A DNA stretch of 64,000 bases from Shewanella sp. Its GTDB lineage: Bacteria > Pseudomonadota > Gammaproteobacteria > Enterobacterales > Shewanellaceae. The translations under genes and the position numbers were made by a program. Location: the NCBI RefSeq assembly GCF_013214165.1, contig NZ_JABSSM010000022.1, positions 1 through 64,000 on the forward strand, read 5' to 3'. Under the pieces are notes generated by a model. That model made no database searches. It was not told the DNA's origin and saw only the letters and a program-made list of their open reading frames with translations. The stretch's first letter is position 1, and each line of letters starts with the position of its first letter. Of this stretch, positions 10,874-21,649 are shown piece by piece.

Positions 10874-12119
10874 TCATGTTTAAGCGGCGCTCGGAGTCAC
10901 TCACGAAGGGATTGCTCTCATCCCAGGCGTATCCGGCTAAGATAGAGCAGATCATCTGCTTGATGTTATTATCGGGCGCGTCGAAAAATATGATCTCCTG
11001 GAAGCGACCATCGTACCAAGCCTCGACATAGGTTCTAAAGGTATCGACGCCGCGCATAAGGGGCTTAGCATATTCGGCATCCCAGTCCACCTCTTCACCA
11101 TCGAGTTGCCTGATGACACATTTAGCCGCCATTGAGGCCGATTGCATAGCGATAGTGACCCCAGAAGAAAAAACCGGGTCGAGAAACTCGCCAGCATTGC
11201 CCAGTAAGGCAAACTTGTCGCTGGCTAGGGTGGTGACATTAGCGGAGTAGCCCTTGAGCAGTGAGCATTCCCTTACTAGCTCGGCATTGGCTAAGAGTCT
11301 GTGTAAGTCGGGTTCCTGTTTTATCATCTCCATCAGCACATTCTGCAGATCGGCTTCAACATCCCCCAAGAGATGTGGCTCGGCCACAACGCCTAATGAA
11401 CACCTGCTGTCACTCAAGGGGATCAACCAGTACCAGATATCTTTATTTTCAGGATGAACGCTGATTAGAATTTTCTGCCGATCGAAATGGACATTTTCCT
11501 CAGCACTGGGATCGATATTATCCTCAATATGGGTAAACACTGCGGTGCGACTCGGTAGGCAAGAGGGTTTCTCCAGCTCCAGTAATCTAGGTAGCACTCG
11601 GCCAAATCCACTGGCATCGAGCAGGTATTTAGCCTGAATACAATAGACTTCCCCTTGGCGGTTGCTGATGGTGAGTATCGGGTCTTGAGTCAGATCTATG
11701 GCTTGAACCGATTCACCAAAACGTATCTCAACCCCTTGGGACTCGGCCGTATCTGCCAGTAGTTTGTCGAAACTGGCACGCTCTACCTGAAACGTAGTGC
11801 CAGGGCCGCTGGAAAATTTATCGGTGAAATCGAAGTGAGTATATTTTCCTCTAGAGCTGAAGGCAGCACCATTTTTAAACTGAAAGCCAGCCTGGTTAAC
11901 GGCCTCGAGCATGTTGGCCTCTTCGATGACTCTCATACAGGCAGGTAATAGACTCTCACCGATGGAGAAGCGAGGGAAATCTTGTTTCTCTATGACTATG
12001 ACTCGCTTTCCTTGCTGGTGGAGTAGGCTGGCGGCAATGCTACCCGATGGACCGGCACCGATAATAGCAACGTCATAATCTGCTTGTATGCCTGGGTTTG
12101 AATGGGGTGCTTGCATCAC
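10854..12119 (-). CDS. FAD-dependent oxidoreductase (tryptophan halogenase/geranylgeranyl reductase-like)
   Basis: DVAIIGAGPSGSIAAS Rossmann; ALLGNAGEFLDPVFSSGV. Confidence 0.85.
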   Translation of the reverse strand: MMQAPHSNPGIQADYDVAIIGAGPSGSIAASLLHQQGKRVIVIEKQDFPRFSIGESLLPACMRVIEEANMLEAVNQAGFQFKNGAAFSSRGKYTHFDFTDKFSSGPGTTFQVERASFDKLLADTAESQGVEIRFGESVQAIDLTQDPILTISNRQGEVYCIQAKYLLDASGFGRVLPRLLELEKPSCLPSRTAVFTHIEDNIDPSAEENVHFDRQKILISVHPENKDIWYWLIPLSDSRCSLGVVAEPHLLGDVEADLQNVLMEMIKQEPDLHRLLANAELVRECSLLKGYSANVTTLASDKFALLGNAGEFLDPVFSSGVTIAMQSASMAAKCVIRQLDGEEVDWDAEYAKPLMRGVDTFRTYVEAWYDGRFQEIIFFDAPDNNIKQMICSILAGYAWDESNPFVSDSERRLNMIVELCR

Positions 12120-14512
12120 TTAACAGTCCTTGTAAAAGTTTGAATAAAGGGGGAGAGCATAAAGGTGAAACTTATCCCTATCAGTAGGGTTAATCCAAAA
12201 AAGTGTATTGCCGGCGTACTGCTAAATGCCAGTAAGCCAAATGCGAGTATCGTCGAGCTAGCCGACATAAACACGGCCATCATGACGCCTCTACTCTCTT
12301 GTTTCGATTCGGCGAAGAACACGCTGTGATCGACGCCGATACCGAAAACGAGGATCAGCGCCAGGGAATGAAATAGGGTGAGTGAGGCCCCCATTATTCC
12401 CAGTGTGGCTAAGGTAAAAATCGCCGAAAGTGCCGGTACTGCAACGACCAGACAGGCTAATTTTATGCTGAAACGGCTGCAGAAAATCAAGGTTGCAGCC
12501 AGCATGGCCACAGCCAGCAAGATCAAGGTCAACTGACGATACTTGCCCATGACCTTAGAGATATCGCCGACCTTATCGACCAGCTGCACATGGGGGAAAT
12601 CTGCGAAGAAATGACTGAGTGTATCTATATCTGCGATCCCGCCGAGTAACACTAGGGCACCGAATTCTTCTTGACCACTTGAAGGTAGTATCCATAAGGG
12701 AGCGAAGAGTTTGCCTGCTGGCGAAGCCAAGAAGGAGCTGGCATCGATATAATGGCCCTTGGCTGCCAGATACGCGTGTTTGAGCTTAGGGGCTAGCGCA
12801 TCATCCAGGCCTAGAGTGTCAATAACCTGGATCAGATTCTGCTGATAAATCTCACCCTGAAGGCGATAATTTCTCGCTTGCCTGTCATGACTTGGTAGAT
12901 ACTTGCTCAGGCTAAATGAGTTACCAATTAGCTGTTGATTCACCGCATGGTTTAATCTTGGGGCCAGATCTTCTAAATGCTGTAGCAAAGCTTGCTCGCT
13001 GTCGCCCCTGACTAACAGAAATTGATTATCCGTGCCGCCACTGAGCAGCGCTCTCAAGGTGTTCTCTGGTACTTGTACCTCAGGTGGGCTCTGCTGCAGG
13101 TTGCGGATATCATCATCGCTTGTCAGTCTCAGTATGCCAAAACTTGATACCGATAAGCAGAGGATAATGATTAGGATCAAGCCTTTAGGCGTGAGTTTAA
13201 TCAGCAGAGAGTCGATGATTTGTAGGTATCGGTCTGCTAATTTGAGTCGCTGCTCACCCTTAGGCAAGCTGCCAGATGCCAATAGTGGATAGGCGAGTAC
13301 TAAGGTGATATAAGCCGACATTAGCCCGGAGGCACAGAACACGGCGACCTGTTGCATGCCGGGAAACGGTGCAAAACCTATGCTGGAGTAAGCTAAGACG
13401 CTGGTGATAAGGGCCAGAGTGATCGCGGGAAATATGTGTTGGATAACTTGGGTGGCACTGGCGTCAGGCTTATTTAGGCGTTCACAATAGAAGTGAAAAC
13501 TATAATCGATGGCTATGCCTATCAAGCTGGTGCCGAAGACGAGCGTCAGCAGGTGCAATTCGGCAAATACCCAGCTAGTCATGACGACGGCGACTAACAT
13601 GCTAGTCGTTATGGTCAGTAAGGCTATGGTCAGTGGCATCAGGGAACGAAATGCCAGCCAAACTAATAGACACGCGCCTAAGAGTGAGGCCAGCCCAAGG
13701 CTGGTGACTTCACTCTTAGCGAGCTGGGTCGCGGCCGCCGCATGAAAAAGTGCGCCGGCTCTGAGTATCTCTATCTCTGTATCTTGTCGCGCTAAGTGCT
13801 CGAATGCCTGAGTGAGTACCGCTATCTGCCGATCTTGCACCTTAGGGTTGAAGGCGCTGCCGACCCCTTTTGCCATGACTATGGCTGCCACTCTTTCCCT
13901 TGAATCTACTCCCGGCAACCTGGCAATCAAAATGCCTTGATGGACTTCCAATGCTTGTTGGGGAGCCAGTGCTTGCAAGTTTTGCGGGTAGAGCAGCAGG
14001 GGGTCATTGGCTAACAGGCCGCTGCTTGCGTAGCTAAATGCGTTATAGATTTGCTGCTGAGCTTGGTCTATGAGGCTGTCTAGCTTGCCGCTCTCTAGTG
14101 TGTGAGCCTGATCTGGTGTTAACAGGCTAAACCTATAGGGAAAATAATAGTTATTCAGAGACTCGGCCTGATTGATGTCGGCGCTCTTTATATCGACAAA
14201 GATGCCTTTACCTTGTTCATTTAGCTGTGTCATCACCCCTTGCGCAGCCTGGATCGCTTGTGCCTGGTTATCGGCAACAAAACCAAGATAGATTGAGTTT
14301 GAGAGTTGTTCTTCTACCCGCGACAGGGCGATATCTGTGAGGGGGTCTTGCTGAACATTTGGCAACATGGCCAAGATATCACTCTGAATTCTAGTGCCGC
14401 CTTGCCAGAGTGAGCAGCCGATAATCACGATGAGGGACATCATGATGAGCCAGATGGAGAATTTAAATTTTGCCGAATATTGGCCCAGCAGAGCGGCGAG
14501 CTTATCGATCAT
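12116..14512 (-). CDS. MMPL/RND family exporter (APE cluster)
   Basis: about 12 TM segments, GIAIDYSFHFYCE and GIGVDHSVFFAES repeats. Confidence 0.85.
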   Translation of the reverse strand: MIDKLAALLGQYSAKFKFSIWLIMMSLIVIIGCSLWQGGTRIQSDILAMLPNVQQDPLTDIALSRVEEQLSNSIYLGFVADNQAQAIQAAQGVMTQLNEQGKGIFVDIKSADINQAESLNNYYFPYRFSLLTPDQAHTLESGKLDSLIDQAQQQIYNAFSYASSGLLANDPLLLYPQNLQALAPQQALEVHQGILIARLPGVDSRERVAAIVMAKGVGSAFNPKVQDRQIAVLTQAFEHLARQDTEIEILRAGALFHAAAATQLAKSEVTSLGLASLLGACLLVWLAFRSLMPLTIALLTITTSMLVAVVMTSWVFAELHLLTLVFGTSLIGIAIDYSFHFYCERLNKPDASATQVIQHIFPAITLALITSVLAYSSIGFAPFPGMQQVAVFCASGLMSAYITLVLAYPLLASGSLPKGEQRLKLADRYLQIIDSLLIKLTPKGLILIIILCLSVSSFGILRLTSDDDIRNLQQSPPEVQVPENTLRALLSGGTDNQFLLVRGDSEQALLQHLEDLAPRLNHAVNQQLIGNSFSLSKYLPSHDRQARNYRLQGEIYQQNLIQVIDTLGLDDALAPKLKHAYLAAKGHYIDASSFLASPAGKLFAPLWILPSSGQEEFGALVLLGGIADIDTLSHFFADFPHVQLVDKVGDISKVMGKYRQLTLILLAVAMLAATLIFCSRFSIKLACLVVAVPALSAIFTLATLGIMGASLTLFHSLALILVFGIGVDHSVFFAESKQESRGVMMAVFMSASSTILAFGLLAFSSTPAIHFFGLTLLIGISFTFMLSPFIQTFTRTVK

Positions 14513-15315
14513 GATGCCTGCTTAGGTTTACGTTCTGGCTCTGTGGTGGCTTGAGAAGGCTTGCCTTGTTGCTGAATGAAATCAGGTGAAACTAGCTCTA
14601 ACTCGGCTTCTGTCAGGGGACCATTGTTGATCGCTTCGAATTCGATTCTGCTGGTGTCCCCATTAGCGCTGACTAGTGTGAGCGCCGAGATCTGGCTGCT
14701 ACCTTCTAATATCATCTGTGGGATGGCTTTTAGCAGCAAGGGATCTTTGGGGATCAAGCCCAGTGTCCAAGGTGCCTGTGAGTCAGGTGCCAGCAAGTAA
14801 AAGCTAAAGTGCTCATCTAGGGTCTGCAGCTCGCCACCGAGTAGGGCCTTGAGTAAGATGGGTAAGGTCTGCGCCAGGGCGCCGGCTCCTTGATTACCGC
14901 GGGTTTGAGAGACCTGTTGCTTGCCCGAACTATCGATCTGAATTAATGCATCGTCCTTGAGTATCAAGGTGGATTTGAAGGGCGTCTCTTGATTCCAGAC
15001 CAGACCCAGTTGGGCATCGAATATAAAACTCCCCTTGCTAATTAGGGGTTTCTTAAGCACCTTTAGGCTTCGGTATTGGGTAAACTTTCCCCTAGCATGT
15101 TGGTTTAATTCGAGTCTCTTGCTGAGCTTCTCTATCTCTTGATTGTTTACTTCGGATTGAAACAGAGCCTCAAACTTGGCCGCTTGTGAACTGATAACAG
15201 ATGATTCACTGGTGTTAGCCAGGGCAGGGCTACCCACGAGTGTGAGTAATAAGGCCGATAGCAATAATAGCGTCGAGGAAAATTCGCCACGTGAGCCGAA
15301 CTGGATGTTAATCAT
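14509..15315 (-). CDS. LolA-like outer-membrane lipoprotein carrier
   Basis: Signal peptide; GKFTQYRSLKVLKKPLISKGSFIF. Confidence 0.8.
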   Translation of the reverse strand: MINIQFGSRGEFSSTLLLLSALLLTLVGSPALANTSESSVISSQAAKFEALFQSEVNNQEIEKLSKRLELNQHARGKFTQYRSLKVLKKPLISKGSFIFDAQLGLVWNQETPFKSTLILKDDALIQIDSSGKQQVSQTRGNQGAGALAQTLPILLKALLGGELQTLDEHFSFYLLAPDSQAPWTLGLIPKDPLLLKAIPQMILEGSSQISALTLVSANGDTSRIEFEAINNGPLTEAELELVSPDFIQQQGKPSQATTEPERKPKQAS

Positions 15316-15854
15316 CGCCCATTCTCCTCAGTACTTCTTGTTTTAGTACCTTGAGTTTCAATGCCTTGAGTTTGAGCGCTATCGATTGCAGCGCCGTCGA
15401 TTTCGATGCCGGGAATGAACTGAGCTAGCTTCTGCCTGAATATGGTCGGAGTCACGAAGCACAGCTCATTGTTACTATCTACGGCAGCTTGGATGGTATA
15501 ACCTTTAGTGAGACGTTTATTAGTGGCTAGATCTCTGATTTGGTAGTTGATCTTCATGCGGTTTTCCCATTCGACCAGGGAGGCTGTCACCTTCACTCTT
15601 TGATCGAAGGTACTAGGTTGCACATACTTTATCTGTAGATCCACGATAGGCCAGGAATAGCCCGAGGCCAACATTTCACGATAACCATAGCCAAACATAT
15701 CCAACAGCTGACATCTGGCCATCTCGAAATAACGCAGATAGTTACCATGCCAGGTGATCCCCATGGAATCGACATCATGAAAGGGGATCAAGATCTCCAG
15801 CTCTGTGGTTAAGATAGATTTGTTGGAGCTTGAGATCATCAACAGACTTCCCAC
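15312..15854 (-). CDS. Acyl-CoA thioesterase (4HBT)
   Basis: FHDVDSMGITWHGNYLRYFEMAR. Confidence 0.85.
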   Translation of the reverse strand: MGSLLMISSSNKSILTTELEILIPFHDVDSMGITWHGNYLRYFEMARCQLLDMFGYGYREMLASGYSWPIVDLQIKYVQPSTFDQRVKVTASLVEWENRMKINYQIRDLATNKRLTKGYTIQAAVDSNNELCFVTPTIFRQKLAQFIPGIEIDGAAIDSAQTQGIETQGTKTRSTEENGR

Positions 15855-17398
15855 TCACCGGCCTGGATCTTATCTACCGTTTGTCTAAGCACAGACTCTA
15901 GTGGCCTATCTTCGGTTAACAGCTCAAAATCTGCCCTGACCTGATCTAATGTTTTCGCCAACGAAGGGGTGAGTGAAGACGGGCACAGCTCATCTTGTGA
16001 GATACGTAAATTGATCCCTTGAGTCATGGCCAGCAAAGCGGCAGCGGCAACTTGTTCGGTCAGCTGCAATACCCGCATGCAATCTCGCGCGGCTATGGTG
16101 CCCATGCTCACCTTGTCCTGATTGTGACATTCGGTGGAGCGGGAAAATACACTGGCTGGCATGGTATTTTTCAGCGCTTCGGCGGTCCAGGCGGATGCGC
16201 CTATTTGTACGGCCTTGAAGCCATGGTTGATGGAGCGTCTGGCTCCGGTCGCCGCCGATAAATTAGCGGGAAGACCATTGTTGAACTTAGGGTCCATGAC
16301 CAGAGCCAGCTGACGATCGATGAGATCGGCGATGTTGGCGACTGTGTTCTTCATCGAGTCCATCACGAAGGCGATATGACCGCCGTAGAAGTGACCCCCA
16401 TGCAGTATGTGCTCACCTTCGGCATCGACTATCGGGTTGTCGTTGGCACTGTTAAGCTCGGTCTCGATAAACTGACGCATGAAGGGCAGTGCATCTTGCA
16501 TCACGCCTATGATATGGGGGGCGCAGCGAATCGAATATCTGTCCTGGAGCCGATCAGAATTACGTGGATGCTCATGGTGATTGAGATCGGTACGGATCCA
16601 GGCGGCTATCTGGTTCTGTCCAGGATGAGGCTTGGCGGCAAATAAAATAGCGTCGAAATGGTTCGAATTCCCCTTCAGTGTGAGGGAAGCCATGGCCGTG
16701 AGTCGACTGGCCAGACGACACAGATACTGGCCCCTGTCGAAGGCGAGGCAGGCGAGTGCCGTCATGACGGCTGTGCCGTTCATCAAGGCTAAGCCTTCTT
16801 TGGGGCGTAGCTTCAATGGCGTGATGTTAAGCTTGGCATAGACATCGGCAGTAGGCTGACGTACGCCTTGGTAGATCACGTCGCGCTCACCCACCAGCAC
16901 GGCGGCAAGATAAGATAAGGGGGTAAGATCGCCACTGGCACCGACTGAGCCCTCTTCGGGGATCACGGGAATAATATTTAAGTTGAGTAGCATCTCTATG
17001 CGCTGCAGCAGCTCATAGCTCACCCCAGACTTGCCAATGGCCAGAGAGCTGAGGCGACAGGCCATCACGGCTCTGGCCTGTACTGTGCTTAGGATCTCAC
17101 CGAGTCCACAACCGTGGAAACGCAAAAGATGCAAGGGCAGTTCGTGAACCAGATCGAGTCCGACGGTGACAGTGCAAGAGTCACCGTAACCTGTGGTGAC
17201 ACCATAGACGACGCCTTCTTCATTGAGCAAGCTGTCGATGAAGAGGGCCCCCTTCTGGATATAGGTCTGAAAATCACCGGTATCTGTTAATTTTGCCTTA
17301 GCGCCCTTGGCCACAGCCACCACATCTTCTAGGGTTAACGCCCTGAGACCAAATTGAACAATCATGTCCGCTGGGTTTGCTTGGCTATTCTGAGTCAT
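15839..17398 (-). CDS. HAL/PAL/TAL family aromatic amino acid ammonia-lyase
   Basis: MIO triad in GSVGASGDLTPLSYLAAVLVG; operon context. Confidence 0.9.
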   Translation of the reverse strand: MTQNSQANPADMIVQFGLRALTLEDVVAVAKGAKAKLTDTGDFQTYIQKGALFIDSLLNEEGVVYGVTTGYGDSCTVTVGLDLVHELPLHLLRFHGCGLGEILSTVQARAVMACRLSSLAIGKSGVSYELLQRIEMLLNLNIIPVIPEEGSVGASGDLTPLSYLAAVLVGERDVIYQGVRQPTADVYAKLNITPLKLRPKEGLALMNGTAVMTALACLAFDRGQYLCRLASRLTAMASLTLKGNSNHFDAILFAAKPHPGQNQIAAWIRTDLNHHEHPRNSDRLQDRYSIRCAPHIIGVMQDALPFMRQFIETELNSANDNPIVDAEGEHILHGGHFYGGHIAFVMDSMKNTVANIADLIDRQLALVMDPKFNNGLPANLSAATGARRSINHGFKAVQIGASAWTAEALKNTMPASVFSRSTECHNQDKVSMGTIAARDCMRVLQLTEQVAAAALLAMTQGINLRISQDELCPSSLTPSLAKTLDQVRADFELLTEDRPLESVLRQTVDKIQAGEWEVC

Positions 17399-19114
17399 CT
17401 AGTTATCTGTCCTGTCTTTATCCTGAGAGTTGGCGCGTTGGATATCGTCATCTTTACGCCAAAAATCAAAAAAATTAAACCATTGCAAGGGTTCTCGCCG
17501 TGCAAAATATTCGAGTCGTGCACTGTAATGATTGACGGCTTGTTCGAGCCTCTGCATGCGTCCTTTTCTGGGGCCCTTGAGTGTATTTGAAAACGTTTCC
17601 AGGTGGACCACATAGCGGCCCTGTTCTCGCAGGCAGAACATGAGGTAGACAGGACAATCGAGCAGGCCGGCAAGGATAAAGGGTCCCTGAGGGAAGGGGG
17701 CCGGTTCTCCCATAAAGGGGGCATATATGACCCGCCCTTGGCTGTTGGACGAGGTCCTGTCTCCTGCGATGACGACCAGTTCACCGTCTTCTATCTTCTG
17801 CTGCAATAGCATAGAGGTGCTGGGGCCGAGCTCGCTGACCTGGATAAGGTTGACCGAACTGTCCGGATTGAGCTGTTTCAGTACCCGGTTAAAGTTCTCG
17901 GCATTATCGGTGAGCACCATGACGTTCACTTTCACCTTTTTTTGGTGAACCGATATCGCGCGGCATAGCTCTAAATTACCTAGGTGAGACACCAATAATA
18001 CGGCACCTTGGCCGGCTTCGAGCCGATCCGCCAGTAGGACTCTATTGGGAAAGTCTATCTGGCTGAGCTGGATGCGGTCGCACCAGGCATCGATGCGGTC
18101 AAGGGCCGCATTACCAAAGGCAAAGAAATGTTTGAGGCCGTGCTGCCATCCTAAGTCTCCCTGCAGTTGAGGGTGCTGGGGATCGCATGCTTTTACTCGG
18201 TTGAGAAACTCGAGGGAGGCCTTTCTCGCGTTGCGCCCGGTGAGGAAAAAATACAAGATCACCGGATACATGATGGCGCGACAAAGCCAGTGGCCACCGA
18301 GTTTATAGCTTGATGCCAGCAGCTTGATGCCCCAGTAACTGCCTCGCTCGCCTATGCTGGACCAGTGGGAGTTTGATTGATCACGATTACTGCCGCCTAT
18401 TATCTTGCGGGGCAAACGTTTCAGCATGCCGAAGAAGAGACGAGTATGCATACCTGAAATACGCAAGTTATCCCATAAGCCCTGAAAATGGCTGATGCCG
18501 TCTTCGGGATAGATGACTCGGGTCGGCAGATGAATGACTTGTACGCCTTGCCAGTGCAAGCGAACCATGACTTCTATATCGAAATCCATGCGCTCGCCGA
18601 GGGCATTGGTGAGGAAAAGCTGCTCGGTTGCTGCCAGGGGATAGACACGAAAACCGCACATGGCGTCCTGAATATCGAGACTTAGAGTCTCAACCCATAC
18701 CCAAAAGTGAGTGAGGTAGCGAGCGTATAAACGGATTTTAGGCACTGACTCATCGTATTGAGGCAAGCCGGAGATGAGTGCCTCTGGTTTTTCTTCGGCC
18801 CGAGCGAGCATGGCCGGAATGTCGTCTAAATTATGCTGGCCATCGGCATCGACCTGTAATGCATGGCTGTAACCCTCCCTGTAAGCGGCGCGCAATCCTG
18901 TGGTCACCGCGGCGCCTTTGCCGCGATTAAAGGGGTGGTGCAACAGGGTGACCCAGGAATAACGCTGGGCCAGAGATGTCAGCAGGTAGCGAGTGGCATC
19001 ATCGCTGCCATCGTTAACCAAATAGCAAGGCAGCTCAAGATGTGCCAGCCTCTCGAGGGTTGCCTCGATGGCGACAACATGGTTGTAATTAGGGATGACT
19101 AATGCGACTCGCAT
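17399..19114 (-). CDS. Fused family-2 glycosyltransferase / LpxL-like acyltransferase
   Basis: N-terminal GT2 (NYNH...VNDGSDD...DADGQH); C-terminal lipid A acyltransferase-like HLGNLELCRA domain. Confidence 0.85.
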   Translation of the reverse strand: MRVALVIPNYNHVVAIEATLERLAHLELPCYLVNDGSDDATRYLLTSLAQRYSWVTLLHHPFNRGKGAAVTTGLRAAYREGYSHALQVDADGQHNLDDIPAMLARAEEKPEALISGLPQYDESVPKIRLYARYLTHFWVWVETLSLDIQDAMCGFRVYPLAATEQLFLTNALGERMDFDIEVMVRLHWQGVQVIHLPTRVIYPEDGISHFQGLWDNLRISGMHTRLFFGMLKRLPRKIIGGSNRDQSNSHWSSIGERGSYWGIKLLASSYKLGGHWLCRAIMYPVILYFFLTGRNARKASLEFLNRVKACDPQHPQLQGDLGWQHGLKHFFAFGNAALDRIDAWCDRIQLSQIDFPNRVLLADRLEAGQGAVLLVSHLGNLELCRAISVHQKKVKVNVMVLTDNAENFNRVLKQLNPDSSVNLIQVSELGPSTSMLLQQKIEDGELVVIAGDRTSSNSQGRVIYAPFMGEPAPFPQGPFILAGLLDCPVYLMFCLREQGRYVVHLETFSNTLKGPRKGRMQRLEQAVNHYSARLEYFARREPLQWFNFFDFWRKDDDIQRANSQDKDRTDN

Positions 19115-19491
19115 CAGCTGGCCTCACGAATAAGTGTTGATTCGGTCGCGAGTGCGACCCGACCCGATGCGAAACGTTTGTCGCCATCGAAGTAACGGAA
19201 AATCAACTTGGTCTTGGCCTTGTTCTCGCTGATCTCCAGGGTCACTTCAGAGTCAGGTAACATCAACTGCTGAAACTTGAGCACTTCTAAGGTGGCAATA
19301 TTTCGCGGGTAGCCGAAATGCTGGCAACCTAAGCGAATGGCCCAATCCAGTTGGGTCACGCCGGGAAGCACGGCCTGTTCGGGAAAGTGCCCCTTAAAAA
19401 AGGGTAAATTTGCGGCGATGAAGAGGCGAAATACGATGGCATCGCCATCACAGCTCTTGGATAGAATTTGAGGCAAACTGGATTTAATCAT
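19114..19491 (-). CDS. ApeI/FabZ-like dehydratase
   Basis: FKGHFPEQAVLPGVTQLDWA. Confidence 0.8.
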   Translation of the reverse strand: MIKSSLPQILSKSCDGDAIVFRLFIAANLPFFKGHFPEQAVLPGVTQLDWAIRLGCQHFGYPRNIATLEVLKFQQLMLPDSEVTLEISENKAKTKLIFRYFDGDKRFASGRVALATESTLIREAS

Positions 19492-20848
19492 GGTTGAATA
19501 ACTCGGTTAGCTGTGCCTGAATGCGTTTGCCTTGTTTGTTGACGGGCAGCCGATCTGGGTAGCGCCAACGTCTGGGTAAGGTCACCCGTTCAAACTGGCT
19601 CAACAGCTGGGCCTTGAGTAAATTGTTTAGGCTCAGCTTGCCTTCACTCTCGAGGTGGGCCTTACCATGTTCAGATAGTTCGATGACGGCGCCCAGTTGC
19701 ATGCGTGGCTGATTTAACATCACCAGGGCGGCATGACTGACTAGGGGGTGGCTCTCGAGTAGTGTCTCCATCTGCACCAGGCTGACACGTTTCTCTTCGA
19801 TCTTGATGATGCGATCCAGGCGTCCTTGCAGTCGAAACAGCCCAGGCTCGATGAGGGTTATCTTGTCTTCACATCTAAGCCAATGCTGATCTTCTAAATA
19901 GGGAGACTTGACGGTGAGGGCACCATCTTTGGGATCGGGTGATATTTCAACATTGGCAAAGGCTTGCCATGGTTGATCTTGCCTCATCTGGCGACGATAG
20001 CCGATACCACCGGTTTCCGTGCTACCGAACACTTCGATGGGCAGGCGTCCATAACAATGAGCTATGCCTTGCGCGGCGTCGAAGCTCAATGGACCGCCGG
20101 AACTGAAGACTAGGCTGGGTGATCTAAGTTGTTTCTCATTGTTTAGAGACTCAGGTAAGCGGGACAACTGAGCCGGACTGCTGATGAGGCACAGATTAGG
20201 AAACAGGCTGGTGTAGTAGGTCAGGGTCTCTGGATATTCGATGATATCACTCAAGAAGGGACGCCCTGCGGCTAATGGCCAAAGGATCTTGAACAATAAG
20301 CCATAAATATGTTGATGTGAAACCGTCGATACCACGCTACATTGGGGCAAGTGCTTGGCGAATGTGTGCTCCAACACGGTCACTTCGGCGTCTAATTGAG
20401 CGAGTGACTTACGGACGGCTTTAGGCTGGCCACTACTGCCCGAGGTATACAGCACCAGCTCGCCCCATTTCTCGCTGGTCGGCCATTGGCTTGTAGCCGA
20501 TGAGAGCTCTTTCTTAAGCATGACTAATGCCTTACCTTCACATAAAGCTTCATCGGAAATCACGCCATCGAATTTATGGGTCAAGTCACTCAAGCTACCC
20601 GTCTGGGTATTAGTCGGTAAGATGATCTCTTTTCCGGCGAGTAGTGCGGCACATAAACCGACAGCAAACAGATCACTGCAATCACAGGCTAATAACCAAC
20701 GTCGGCAAGGTGATTGACTCAGTTGCCGATGCACACTCGCAACCTGGTTGGTGAATGCACCGCCAGTGATAATATCATGATGGTTAAAACTGATAAGCTG
20801 TTGGCGCGAAGGCCCCTTGGATAACCAAGATTTGAGTAACGCTGTCAT
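19484..20848 (-). CDS. AMP-dependent acyl/aryl-acid ligase
   Basis: LVLYTSGSSGQPKAVRKS; EVFGSTETGG. Confidence 0.85.
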   Translation of the reverse strand: MTALLKSWLSKGPSRQQLISFNHHDIITGGAFTNQVASVHRQLSQSPCRRWLLACDCSDLFAVGLCAALLAGKEIILPTNTQTGSLSDLTHKFDGVISDEALCEGKALVMLKKELSSATSQWPTSEKWGELVLYTSGSSGQPKAVRKSLAQLDAEVTVLEHTFAKHLPQCSVVSTVSHQHIYGLLFKILWPLAAGRPFLSDIIEYPETLTYYTSLFPNLCLISSPAQLSRLPESLNNEKQLRSPSLVFSSGGPLSFDAAQGIAHCYGRLPIEVFGSTETGGIGYRRQMRQDQPWQAFANVEISPDPKDGALTVKSPYLEDQHWLRCEDKITLIEPGLFRLQGRLDRIIKIEEKRVSLVQMETLLESHPLVSHAALVMLNQPRMQLGAVIELSEHGKAHLESEGKLSLNNLLKAQLLSQFERVTLPRRWRYPDRLPVNKQGKRIQAQLTELFNHD

Positions 20849-21393
20849 GATTTATTCAACCAAATAGTTCTATACAACCACTCGCCACCCAGTAGCGAAC
20901 CGATAAGTAGATAGGCGATGAGCCCATTATACAGGGTCCAGATCTCTAACGAGGCGTAGAGCGCCGTGTATAACGCCATTGACCCATTAAAAACAAATAA
21001 GCCACACCATATCAGGGTGACTTTTTTCAGGTAAGGAGTCGCCTCGTGCGGCAGTTCGGGCTCCTTTAATCTTGCTAGTCTCTCTATCATGCTAGGGCCT
21101 AACTTTAGAGAGTAAACAAACAGCATCAGCATACTGAGATTTATGACTACAGGATAATAGAGTAACCAGTCATGCCGTTTGGCGATAAAACTTGCCGCCG
21201 TTAATCCTATGCCTACTAAAATCGGCAAGATCATGGCTTTGACTTGTTGCTTCTGAATCAATAATCGTAGGATTAAGATGAAACAAAGCACCATAGCTAT
21301 GGTGCCAGCAGGCAAATAGTTGAGTCCGAAATAGACTGCTAAAGGGTATCCCAGCAGCAGAATACCGGTGACTATTTGCAAAAATAGCCGCAT
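20845..21393 (-). CDS. Membrane protein of the APE cluster (COG4648-like)
   Basis: Polytopic; conserved position between ligase and ACP. Confidence 0.65.
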   Translation of the reverse strand: MRLFLQIVTGILLLGYPLAVYFGLNYLPAGTIAMVLCFILILRLLIQKQQVKAMILPILVGIGLTAASFIAKRHDWLLYYPVVINLSMLMLFVYSLKLGPSMIERLARLKEPELPHEATPYLKKVTLIWCGLFVFNGSMALYTALYASLEIWTLYNGLIAYLLIGSLLGGEWLYRTIWLNKS

Positions 21394-21641
21394 TACTCTT
21401 GAACGAGTCCTTCGATGGCAGAAACCACATCGTCTACGGTGCGCACGGCTTTAAATTCTTCAGGTTTGATCTTCTTGCCTGTCATCTGTTGTAGCTTGAT
21501 GACGAGATCGACAGCATCGATACTGTCCAGATCGAGTTCTTCGTATAGGGACGCTGATGGTGAGATATCGGCCTCATCGATCTCGAATTCTTCGACTAAA
21601 ATGCGAGTTAAGGTGTGCAGTATTTGTTCACGGCTTTGCAT
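21393..21641 (-). CDS. Acyl carrier protein
   Basis: LDLDSIDAVDLV phosphopantetheine site. Confidence 0.9.
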   Translation of the reverse strand: MQSREQILHTLTRILVEEFEIDEADISPSASLYEELDLDSIDAVDLVIKLQQMTGKKIKPEEFKAVRTVDDVVSAIEGLVQE

Positions 21642-21649
21642 AATCTCTC

